A stretch of 5,586 nt of DNA from Microbacteriaceae bacterium (GTDB lineage Bacteria > Actinomycetota > Actinomycetes > Actinomycetales > Microbacteriaceae), in the NCBI GenBank assembly GCA_026785785.1, contig JAJAZI010000076.1, positions 1 through 5,586 on the forward strand, given 5' to 3'. Shown here piece by piece: positions 1-4,832 of this stretch. The notes under the pieces were generated by a model. The model worked only from the letters and a program-made list of their open reading frames with translations. It was not told the DNA's origin and ran no database searches. Both the position numbers and the translations under genes were made by a program. Each line of letters opens with the position of its first letter. Within the stretch, counting starts at the first letter, position 1.

Positions 1-14
1 CACCGCGATGGCCA

Positions 15-74
15 CCCCCCCCCCGCGGTAACGGCTCGGGGGGGTTATATGGGGTTCCCCCGTTGTGGGGGGGG
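15..74. other. homopolymer G/C-tract low-complexity segment
   Basis: This stretch contains a run of 10 C (15-24), 7 G (38-44), 4 G (51-54), 5 C (57-61) and 8 G (67-74), separated by short spacers including TTATAT. The C run and the first G run can fold into a 7-bp pure G:C stem, and GGGG-TT-CCCC forms a second small stem. The plus-strand G runs could in principle build a G-quadruplex, though one loop would be about 12 bases. No coding frame is credible here. Homopolymers of this length are also prone to sequencing or assembly error, so the exact run lengths should be treated with caution. Confidence 0.7.
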
Positions 75-130
75 CGGGCTGGTCGGCCAACCGCCGCCCC
101 CACGAGCCCCGATCTGCGAAGCCCTCGGCA

Positions 131-180
131 CCACTCAATGGCCCCGGTCCGCGCGCCACTCGATGGCCCCGGTCCGCGCG
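131..180. repeat. 25-bp tandem direct repeat, two copies
   Basis: Copy 1 is 131-155 and copy 2 is 156-180. They are head-to-tail and differ at a single base (CCACTCAATGG versus CCACTCGATGG), both ending in CCGGTCCGCGCG. The repeat lies 11 bases beyond the stop codon of the YchJ-type gene, in non-coding DNA. It looks like a recent slippage or minisatellite duplication. A CGATGGCC near position 6-13 shares 8 bases with the unit, but that is too little to call a third copy. Confidence 0.9.
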
Positions 181-191
181 GAAGCCGCGGC

Positions 192-593
192 TCAGACACC
201 GTCGAGGTAGACCCAGCGGCGCCTCTCACGCACGAAGCGACTCACCTCGTGCTGTTCGTTCGCGGATTCGCCGGCGCGGGAGAAGGCCCGAAACTCCACG
301 GTGCCCTCGGTGTCGAGCATCCCGCCGCGGCTCGTCGCCTCGATGTCGAGCCGGTACCAGCGCTGCTCCGGGTCGAGCTCGAGCTCGGACGGCACGGTTG
401 TCGAGTGCCAGGTCGCGAGCAGGTAGCTGGCGTCGCCGACCGCGAAGGCGGAGTACCGCGAGCGCATGAGCCGCTCGGCCGTCGGCGCGAGCGTCTCGCC
501 GCGGTGAAAGGGGCCGCAGCACTCGCCGTACTGCAGCCCGCTGAGGCACGGGCAGCGGGCGGTTGCCGCGAGGCGCCATTCGGAATCGGTCAC
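192..593 (-). CDS. YchJ/UPF0225-family SEC-C motif protein
   Basis: The product is a 133-residue soluble protein from a GTG start at 593. Near the N terminus it has a SEC-C-type zinc motif, RCPCLSG...GECCGPF, with Cys14, Cys16, Cys25 and Cys26 as the likely metal ligands. This is followed by PTAERLMRSRYSAFAVGD (about residues 37-54), the hallmark of the YchJ (UPF0225) family. The remaining alpha/beta domain, with WYRLDIE and GTVEFRAF, ends in the family-typical WVYLDGV. The length matches single-domain actinobacterial members. The molecular function is not established: the SEC-C motif binds zinc, and the central fold is NTF2-like by family knowledge. An upstream in-frame GTG at 683 would add 30 Pro/Ala-rich residues with no family character, so I prefer 593, although its Shine-Dalgarno (GGGA very close to the start) is poor. 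The gene is divergent from the Cys-rich plus-strand gene and has no visible operon partner downstream. Confidence 0.9.
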   Translation of the reverse strand: MTDSEWRLAATARCPCLSGLQYGECCGPFHRGETLAPTAERLMRSRYSAFAVGDASYLLATWHSTTVPSELELDPEQRWYRLDIEATSRGGMLDTEGTVEFRAFSRAGESANEQHEVSRFVRERRRWVYLDGV

Positions 594-732
594 GTTCCCA
601 TTCTGCGGTGATGCGCTCGCGATCGGGTGCCATGCCCAAGCGGCGGCGCTTCCGCGAGGCGGCGCCACCCTCGCAGGTTCCACTTGACGGCGACACCGGG
701 AAGGGCCACCGGTCTGTCGCCAGCTGATGTGA

Positions 733-764
733 TTGGCGCAGGGAGATACCCCCAGGGGTATACT
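733..764 (+). promoter_or_regulatory. candidate promoter of the Cys/His-rich small gene
   Basis: A TATACT hexamer at 759-764 matches the sigma-70 -10 consensus at five of six positions. TTGGCG at 733-738 is the best -35 candidate. The spacer is then 20 bp, longer than the usual 17, and most of the inverted repeat at 746-761 lies inside it, with the -10 box overlapping the right arm. Transcription would begin near 770 and give a short leader of about 25 bases before the ATG at 796. A spacer of this length would be weak without special regulation, or the -35 may simply be a poor match elsewhere. Confidence 0.55.
746..761 (+). promoter_or_regulatory. CsoR/CstR-type operator (7+2+7 inverted repeat)
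   Basis: ATACCCC-CA-GGGGTAT is a perfect 7-bp inverted repeat around a 2-bp centre. The form ATACCCC-n-GGGGTAT is the recognised operator architecture of the CsoR/RcnR/CstR repressor superfamily, which senses Cu(I), Ni/Co, formaldehyde or persulfide depending on the member. Here it overlaps the -10 box of the downstream gene, which is where a repressor site is expected. No gene for the repressor itself lies in the window, and the sequence does not tell which inducer is involved. Confidence 0.75.
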
Positions 765-783
765 GAACGTTGTCCACCCAGCT

Positions 784-789
784 AAGGAG
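784..789 (+). promoter_or_regulatory. strong Shine-Dalgarno deciding the ATG at 796
   Basis: AAGGAG is placed 6 bases before the ATG at 796, which is near-ideal strength and spacing. It supports the short reading frame that follows as a real gene. It also argues against the other overlapping plus-strand frames, whose starts at 770 and 822 have no such site. Confidence 0.85.
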
Positions 790-795
790 TACTGA

Positions 796-960
796 ATGTG
801 CCGTGCGGTTAACTGTAAGAAGTGCGGACAGACAACGTGGGCGGGCTGCGGCCAGCACGTCGATCAGGTCATGCGCGGAGTCTCGAGCGCCCAGCGCTGC
901 CGCGGACACGAGAACGACGCGCCCATACCCGGCTTCTTCGCGCGCCTCTTCAGCCGCTAG
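796..960 (+). CDS. small Cys/His-rich protein (54 aa), putative metal-binding
   Basis: This 54-codon gene begins with MCRAVNCKKCGQTTWAG and continues CGQHVDQVMRG. Cysteines at positions 2, 7, 10, 18 and 35 and histidines at 21 and 38 include a CxxC pair (7/10) and a CGQH unit, suggesting a compact zinc- or copper-binding fold. The C-terminal tail (PIPGFFARLFSR) is hydrophobic and basic, with no signal peptide or membrane segment. I recall similar short proteins annotated as hypothetical in other actinobacteria, with the core KxCGxTTWAGCGQHV conserved, but I cannot verify this here. Support for a real gene comes from a near-perfect Shine-Dalgarno, a good -10 box and a CsoR-type operator directly upstream. 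The operator suggests induction by copper or another thiophilic stress, hence a possible role in metal or sulfur-species handling; that is inference. It stands alone on the plus strand. Confidence 0.85.
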   Translation: MCRAVNCKKCGQTTWAGCGQHVDQVMRGVSSAQRCRGHENDAPIPGFFARLFSR

Positions 961-1106
961 ACGGCACTGGGTCGCCCGTCGCGGCCGACCGATTCATCGC
1001 TCGGTGTCGACGACCCTCACGTCGCGCAACGCCCCCGCCTCGGCCACCGCCGTCAGGTAGGTACAGGTCGGCATACGGGAACAGCTCATCACTGCGAGCC
1101 AGGCGA

Positions 1107-1292
1107 TTACAGGCCGAACGAGCGTCCGAGCCAACTCAGGACCTCGTCGGGATCGACGCCGAACTTCGCGAGAAGGCCCCGATCCTTGTCGGTGTCGACC
1201 TTGTCGGGGAGCTCCGACTCGGCCTTCGCCGCGTCGTCGTTCTTGCCAAGGCTCTTGAGGAAGTCGATGATCTGTTCCTTGTCGAGGTTCAT
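1107..1292 (-). CDS. small acidic conserved-type hypothetical protein (61 aa)
   Basis: This 61-residue soluble, charged protein starts MNLDKEQIIDFLKSLGKND. It continues with ELPDKVDTDKDRGLLAKFGVDP and ends in a short helix (EVLSWLGRSFG). The layout looks like two short helical segments joined by an Asp-rich ELPDKVDTDKD stretch. I recall similar small proteins of unknown function from actinobacteria but cannot assign a role. The ATG at 1292 is chosen because AAGGA lies 7 bases upstream. The upstream in-frame start at 1331 has no such site and would add 13 Arg/Asp-rich residues. A 90-base gap separates it from the preceding minus-strand gene, so it could have its own promoter: TAGTGT on the minus strand near 1328-1333 is only a weak -10 candidate. 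Confidence 0.8.
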   Translation of the reverse strand: MNLDKEQIIDFLKSLGKNDDAAKAESELPDKVDTDKDRGLLAKFGVDPDEVLSWLGRSFGL

Positions 1293-1382
1293 GTCAGTGT
1301 CCTTGTCGCGAGGGTTGCGTGACACCGACACTAGGGGCGCGCAATCCGGCCGAGAAGGAGTGGACCGGATGCCACCCAGCCA

Positions 1383-1616
1383 TTAGGCGGCATGCACCCA
1401 GACGGGCGCGCGGTTCTCGACCGCGGTCGCGACGGCCTCCGTGATCCGGGCGACCCGGGTCTCCGCTCGCGTGGCCTTCGAGATGCGATAGGGCACCATC
1501 TTGCGAACGGCGTCCGGCAGCGCGGCGAAGTTCCTCTCCGCCAGCGGATCTGCGGCGAGCGCGGCGGCGAGGTCGATGGGCACAATCATCGCCTCGATGT
1601 CGTCAGCCCCCGGCAT
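1383..1616 (-). CDS. YdeI/OmdA-family small protein
   Basis: This 77-residue soluble protein shows the pattern of the bacteriocin-protection YdeI/OmpD-associated domain. It has a VPIDLAAALAADPLAERNFAALP segment split here as VPIDLAAALAADP (12-24) and AERNFAALP (26-34), then a basic helix KATRAETRVARITEAV (47-62). In the family the equivalent is an EAKRPETRxRRI-type motif. Only this domain is present; many homologues carry an additional N-terminal domain, so this is the stand-alone form. The biochemical function of the family is unclear. The ATG at 1616 is supported by GAGGGG 8 bases upstream. The internal ATG at residue 10 is an alternative that would keep the whole domain. It follows the three-segment membrane protein gene by 29 bases and is probably co-transcribed with it. 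Confidence 0.75.
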   Translation of the reverse strand: MPGADDIEAMIVPIDLAAALAADPLAERNFAALPDAVRKMVPYRISKATRAETRVARITEAVATAVENRAPVWVHAA

Positions 1617-1618
1617 CC

Positions 1619-1651
1619 GATCAGCCCCTCAGCCCGACCAGCCCCTCAGCC
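1619..1651. repeat. 16-bp near-perfect direct repeat spanning a gene junction
   Basis: GATCAGCCCCTCAGCC (1619-1634) and GACCAGCCCCTCAGCC (1636-1651) differ at one base and are one base apart. On the minus strand each copy contains CTGAGGGGCTG. The distal copy supplies the TGA stop of the membrane protein gene. The proximal copy supplies the GAGGGG ribosome binding site of the YdeI-like gene. Partial further echoes (GATCAGTCC, GACCAGCC) follow to 1668, inside the end of the membrane protein gene. Confidence 0.85.
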
Positions 1652-1972
1652 GATCAGTCCGACCAGCCGGTCCGCCGCCGCGACGATGGAGGTGATGCCG
1701 CTGCCGATGACGACGAACGCGACGCCGCCCGCGAAGAAGTTGCTCGACCCACGGAGATTGTTGGCGATCATGATCGAGAACGCGGTTGCCATGGCGAGCG
1801 TGCTCGCGGCGACGGTCCCGAACGCCATCCGCACGAAGTCCGGCGGGGACGGCGCGTCCCAGCTATTGGTGAGGAGCACGATGGTCATCGGCAGGATCAG
1901 AATTCCGAACAGCCCGATGAGCGAAACCGGGGCGACCCGGCGCGGCACTTCGATGGAACGCGTGTCAGCCAT
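1646..1972 (-). CDS. three-segment integral membrane protein, unknown function
   Basis: This 108-residue protein has a short charged N terminus (MADTRSIEVPRR). Three hydrophobic stretches follow at about residues 15-35 (VSLIGLFGILILPMTIVLL), 49-71 and 79-99. A short C-terminal tail ends LVGLIG. There is no signal peptidase site and I recognise no family motif. The ATG at 1972 is preferred because it follows the upstream gene's stop by 10 bases, although only a weak GAG-type ribosome site is visible, so translation may be coupled to that gene. The alternative start at 2014 would overlap the upstream gene and add 14 residues including two cysteines. It lies in the same strand run as the cytochrome oxidase subunit, and a respiratory-membrane role is possible but not shown. 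Confidence 0.75.
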   Translation of the reverse strand: MADTRSIEVPRRVAPVSLIGLFGILILPMTIVLLTNSWDAPSPPDFVRMAFGTVAASTLAMATAFSIMIANNLRGSSNFFAGGVAFVVIGSGITSIVAAADRLVGLIG

Positions 1973-1982
1973 CTGCTCAGTG

Positions 1983-2327
1983 TCACAGCGACAAGGGTTC
2001 TGAGCAATAGCCAATATCGGGCCGGGCGGGCAGGTCGGTCTCCACTCCGCGCCGGATCGTGTGGCGGGTGACGTCTCCGTCGAGAATATGTCCGTGGAAC
2101 TCGATCAGGTCGCTGTTGCGCAGGTTGTCCGGCGACGGGGCGAGCACGACCGCGTAGTTGGGCACGAGGCGCGTCTGCACGACCTGGCACCAGCGGTAGA
2201 CCTTCTTGCCCCTGACCCACTCCAGTTCGGTCGCAGGCGCCTTGCCGATCAGGATGCTGTACGTGCCGCCTGGGTCGACCTCATGGGCCTGGTCGATCAT
2301 CCGATCAATCAAGAGTTGCAGTTGCAT
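1983..2327 (-). CDS. hypothetical soluble protein (114 aa)
   Basis: I do not recognise this 114-residue protein. It begins MQLQLLIDRMIDQAHEVDPG, a probable amphipathic helix, followed by mixed segments such as TYSILIGKAP, ELEWVRGKKVYRW and VVQTRLVPNYAVVLAPSP that look beta-rich. There is no signal peptide or membrane segment. Cysteines at 47 and 108 do not form a motif. The ATG at 2327 is well supported by AGGAG 5 to 6 bases upstream. The frame stays open for 86 codons further upstream, but that part is a Ser/Arg-rich shadow of the cytochrome oxidase gene. It starts 22 bases after the ctaF-like gene and precedes the membrane protein by 10 bases, so the three are likely one transcript. Confidence 0.75.
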   Translation of the reverse strand: MQLQLLIDRMIDQAHEVDPGGTYSILIGKAPATELEWVRGKKVYRWCQVVQTRLVPNYAVVLAPSPDNLRNSDLIEFHGHILDGDVTRHTIRRGVETDLPARPDIGYCSEPLSL

Positions 2328-2349
2328 GGCGCTCCTATCGGGACGGCCC

Positions 2350-2754
2350 TCAGTGGGCGAAGTTGCCGCGGAAGTACTCGAACTGCCATCCGATGATCGT
2401 GATGAGTAGCAGCGGGAGGGAGAACATGGCGATCCACGGACTGATCGCCAGGCCGAGCACGACGGCCGAGATCGCGCCGCCGAGCAGCACCGGCCACCAG
2501 CTCCAGGGACTGAAGAAGCCGGCCTCGGCGTCGCCGTCGTCGATCGCCGCGTCGAGACGGTCCTCGGCGAGGTTGACGCCGTCACCGCGCAGCACCTGGC
2601 CGAAGTAGAACGCCAGCATCACGCACATGACACCCGAGAGCCCGATCGTCAGCAGTCCGACGAGCTCGAAGTTGTCGGCCGCGAGGCTCCAGATCAGGTA
2701 TGCCGCGTCGACGATGAGAAAGCAGATGCCGACCACGTAGAGAACTGTCTTCAT
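2350..2754 (-). CDS. ctaF: cytochrome c oxidase subunit IV, actinobacterial type
   Basis: This 134-residue membrane protein is a small accessory subunit of the actinobacterial aa3-type cytochrome c oxidase, the terminal respiratory oxidase in the plasma membrane. Four hydrophobic segments are visible at about residues 4-23, 31-52, 88-105 and 107-123. The loop between the second and third carries the family signature: LAEDRLDAAIDDGDAEAGF running into FFSPWSWWP (80-88). The C terminus IIGWQFEYFRGNFAH matches the family ending (W-x-x-EYxRGxF). The length is typical. The start is ATG at 2754 (MKTVLYVV...); a GTG three codons upstream at 2763 is also possible, and neither has a strong ribosome site. 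Its usual partners (subunits I and II) are not in the window; instead it leads a run of small unrecognised genes. An AT-rich palindrome lies 30 bases upstream. Confidence 0.9.
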   Translation of the reverse strand: MKTVLYVVGICFLIVDAAYLIWSLAADNFELVGLLTIGLSGVMCVMLAFYFGQVLRGDGVNLAEDRLDAAIDDGDAEAGFFSPWSWWPVLLGGAISAVVLGLAISPWIAMFSLPLLLITIIGWQFEYFRGNFAH

Positions 2755-2783
2755 GCTCTTCACTGCGCCACGGTCCCAACTAT

Positions 2784-2805
2784 TGATGAGTTCATAAATT
2801 CATCA
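2784..2805. promoter_or_regulatory. AT-rich palindrome upstream of ctaF, candidate operator
   Basis: TGATGAGTT-CATA-AATTCATCA is a 9-bp inverted repeat with one mismatch around a 4-bp centre. It stands out as an AT-rich island in otherwise GC-rich DNA. It lies 30 bases upstream of the ctaF-like start. A -10-like TATGAT on the minus strand (2802-2807) overlaps one arm. This is the size and position expected for a dimeric winged-helix repressor site (MarR, ArsR or GntR type), but I cannot name the regulator and no -35 is convincing. Confidence 0.5.
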
Positions 2806-2862
2806 TATCGCAGATTGGATCTGGCGGAGTCCGCGGGTAGGCCACTTTGGTGCGGGGTTGCT

Positions 2863-2882
2863 GCGCAGTGCGCACGCTGCGC
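2863..2882 (-). terminator. GC-rich stem-loop downstream of the thiolase gene
   Basis: GCGCAG and CTGCGC form a 6-bp inverted repeat separated by 8 bases, about 40 bases beyond the thiolase stop. The surrounding DNA is rich in GCGGGC-type repeats, and there is no following T run on the minus strand. It might act as a non-canonical actinobacterial terminator, but chance pairing in GC-rich DNA is equally likely. Confidence 0.25.
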
Positions 2883-2922
2883 GGGCGCGGGCGCGGGTCG
2901 CTACTGCGCGTGCAGAACGCCG

Positions 2923-4152
2923 CTAGACCCGCTCGAAGATCGCCGCGAGCCCCTGCCCGCCGCCGATGCACATCGTCTCGAGCAGGTAGCGGCCGCCGGT
3001 GCGCTGCAATTGGCGGGATCCGGTGGCGAGGATGCGGGCACCTGTCGCCCCGACCGGATGCCCGAGGGAGATGCCGGATCCGTTGACGTTGGTGCGCTCC
3101 CAGTCGGCCTCGGTGAAGCCCCACTCGCGGCTGACCGCGAGCACCTGGGCGGCGAAGGCCTCGTTGAGCTCGATGAGGTCCATGTCGCCGAGCGTCAGGC
3201 CGACCCGGTCGAGCACGCGGGCGGTCGCGGGCACCGGTCCGATACCCATCCGCGACGGCTCGACGCCGGAGCGTGCCCAGCCGACGAGCCGCACGATCGG
3301 GGTGAGGCCGAGCTCGGCCGCGCGCTCGGGGGTCGTCACGATGCACGCGGCGGCGGCGTCGTTTTGGCCGCTCGCGTTTCCGGCCGTGACCGTCGCCTCG
3401 GCATCCGTCCGCAGGAGGATGGGGCGGAGGCCCGCCAGCGCCTCGAGACTCGAGTCCGCGCGCGGCGTCTCGTCGGCGTCGATCACGACGTCGCCCGTGC
3501 GGCCGGGCACCGTGACCGGGACGATCTCGTCGTCGAAGCGGTGCTCGACGACGGCGCGCACCGCCCTCCGGTGGGAGCGCAGCGCGAGCGCATCCTGCTC
3601 CTCGCGGGCGATCGAGTACTCGCGGCGCAGGTTCTCCGCCGTCTCGAGCATGCCGCCGGGCACCGGGTAGTTGCGTCCGCCCGCGGTCTCGCGACCCCGG
3701 GTGAGGGCGTCGCGGAGCTGGATGCCGCCGGTGCCGGCGACACCGAACCGCGAGTCGACCGTGTAGAACGGCGCCTGGCTCATCGAGTCGACGCCCCCGG
3801 CGATGGCGAGGTCGCTGACGCCGGTCTGGATCTGCATAGCCGCGTCGAGCACCGCCTGCAGGCCGGAGCCGCAGCGCCGGTCGAGCTGCAGACCGCCGAC
3901 CGTGACCGGGAGTCCGGCGTTGAGCGCGGCGACACGCGCGACCGAGGCGGCCTCGGCGGTCGGGTAGCCTTGGCCGAGGATCACGTCGTCGACGACGGCG
4001 CCGTCGATGCCGGTGCGCGCGATGAGGGCGCGGATGACCGTCGCCGCGAGCTCAGCGGGGGCGACCGACGTGAACATGCCGCCGAAACGTCCAATCGGGG
4101 TGCGGAGCGGCTCGCAGATCACGACTCCCCGCAGGGTGTTCGGGCCGCTCAT
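2923..4152 (-). CDS. thiolase (acetyl-CoA/3-oxoacyl-CoA acyltransferase)
   Basis: This 409-residue enzyme catalyses thiolytic cleavage of a 3-oxoacyl-CoA with CoA, or the reverse condensation, in the cytoplasm. The N-terminal half has RTPIGRFGG (18-25) and the active-site [12 protein letters not shown] with nucleophilic Cys94, then [12 protein letters not shown]. The C-terminal half has NEAFA (330-334), [17 protein letters not shown] with catalytic His365, and CIGGGQG with Cys395 as general base. All catalytic residues are present and the length is normal. The ATG at 4152 overlaps the preceding stop as ATGA, with GAAGGG 8 bases upstream, so translation is probably coupled to the CoA-transferase B gene. 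Substrate is unresolved: next to a 3-oxoacid CoA-transferase it could be acetoacetyl-CoA thiolase (AtoB type) or 3-oxoadipyl-CoA thiolase (PcaF type). The [10 protein letters not shown] form does not decide this by itself. Confidence 0.93.
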   Translation of the reverse strand: MSGPNTLRGVVICEPLRTPIGRFGGMFTSVAPAELAATVIRALIARTGIDGAVVDDVILGQGYPTAEAASVARVAALNAGLPVTVGGLQLDRRCGSGLQAVLDAAMQIQTGVSDLAIAGGVDSMSQAPFYTVDSRFGVAGTGGIQLRDALTRGRETAGGRNYPVPGGMLETAENLRREYSIAREEQDALALRSHRRAVRAVVEHRFDDEIVPVTVPGRTGDVVIDADETPRADSSLEALAGLRPILLRTDAEATVTAGNASGQNDAAAACIVTTPERAAELGLTPIVRLVGWARSGVEPSRMGIGPVPATARVLDRVGLTLGDMDLIELNEAFAAQVLAVSREWGFTEADWERTNVNGSGISLGHPVGATGARILATGSRQLQRTGGRYLLETMCIGGGQGLAAIFERV

Positions 4153-4829
4153 GCCGCCGACCCTTCCGCGTCGCCGGTGCGGATGACGGCCGGCTCGCCC
4201 TCGAGGATCAGCGGCACCCCGGTCGCGGCCTGCACGTCGGCGACGGTGAGCCCCGGCGCGATCTCGCGCAGCACGAGCCCGGCAGGGGTGACGTCGATGA
4301 CGGCGAGGTCGGTGATGATGCGGGTCACGACCCGCTTGCCGGTCAGGGGCAGCGAGCATTCGGGCACGATCTTGAACTCGCCCGTCTTGGTCGTGTGCTC
4401 CATGAGCACGATCACGGTGCCGGCGCCGTGGACGAGGTCCATCGCGCCGCCCATCCCCTTGATCATCTTGCCGGGAACCGCCCAGTTCGCGATGTCGCCG
4501 GTCTCTGAGACCTGCATCGCGCCAAGCACCGCGGTGTCGATGACCCCGCCCCGGATCATACCGAAGCTCTGCGCCGAGTCGAAGTAGGCCGCCCCCGGGT
4601 TCACGGTGATGGTCTCCTTGCCCGCGTTGATGAGCTTCGGGTCCTCCTCGCCCTCCCACGGGTAGGGGCCGACGCCGAGCACGCCGTTCTCCGAGTGCAG
4701 GATCACGCTCGTTCCGGCTGCGACGTAGTTGGGGATGAGCGTCGGCAGACCGATGCCGAGGTTCACGTAGCTGCCGTCGGTGAGCTCGAGCGCGGCGCGG
4801 GCCGCCATTTCGTTGCGGTTCAGTGGCAT
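4149..4829 (-). CDS. 3-oxoacid CoA-transferase subunit B
   Basis: This 226-residue protein is the subunit that carries the catalytic glutamate of a succinyl-CoA:3-oxoacid-type CoA-transferase (ScoB/AtoA/PcaJ). It has [10 protein letters not shown] near the N terminus and [15 protein letters not shown] with the nucleophile Glu47, which forms the covalent CoA thioester. Further family blocks are [29 protein letters not shown] and [18 protein letters not shown], followed by LPLTGKRVV. These blocks are very close to the mitochondrial SCOT pattern. The ATG at 4829 follows the subunit A stop by 3 bases, with GGAGG 8 bases upstream inside the end of subunit A. The 3' end overlaps the thiolase start in ATGA. 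The enzyme would transfer CoA, usually from succinyl-CoA, to acetoacetate or 3-oxoadipate, and acts as an A-B heteromer with its upstream neighbour. Confidence 0.95.
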   Translation of the reverse strand: MPLNRNEMAARAALELTDGSYVNLGIGLPTLIPNYVAAGTSVILHSENGVLGVGPYPWEGEEDPKLINAGKETITVNPGAAYFDSAQSFGMIRGGVIDTAVLGAMQVSETGDIANWAVPGKMIKGMGGAMDLVHGAGTVIVLMEHTTKTGEFKIVPECSLPLTGKRVVTRIITDLAVIDVTPAGLVLREIAPGLTVADVQAATGVPLILEGEPAVIRTGDAEGSAA

Positions 4830-4832
4830 GGC

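Noticed and set aside
174..190. Short hairpin (CCGCG/CGCGG) one base after the YchJ-type stop as an intrinsic terminator
   Set aside because: Only 5 bp, no T run, and part of it belongs to the 25-bp repeat; such pairs are common by chance in this GC-rich DNA.
63..611. Long plus-strand open frames opposite the YchJ-type gene
   Set aside because: They are Arg/Ala/Gly/Pro-rich translations of the opposite strand with no family motifs or ribosome sites, while the minus-strand frame has an intact SEC-C and YchJ signature.
988..1005. ACCGA/TCGGT stem downstream of the Cys/His-rich gene as terminator
   Set aside because: The stem is 5 bp with an 8-base loop and there is no T run on the plus strand.
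1369..1386. Five-codon plus-strand minigene (MPPSH) with AAGGAG 8 bases upstream
   Set aside because: It is too short to be judged, has no promoter, and the AAGGAG is just the complement of a leader segment of the minus-strand 61-aa gene.
2815..4587. A 590-codon plus-strand open frame across the thiolase and part of the CoA-transferase B gene
   Set aside because: It is a GC-rich antisense shadow: the composition is Arg/Ala/Gly/Asp-biased without domains, and the minus strand encodes complete enzymes with all catalytic residues.
4153..4659. N-terminal extension of the thiolase frame upstream of 4152 (possible fusion)
   Set aside because: The extra 169 residues are a Gly/Arg/His-rich out-of-frame reading of the CoA-transferase B gene; the thiolase start is fixed by the ATGA overlap, the GAAGGG site and the family's normal N terminus.
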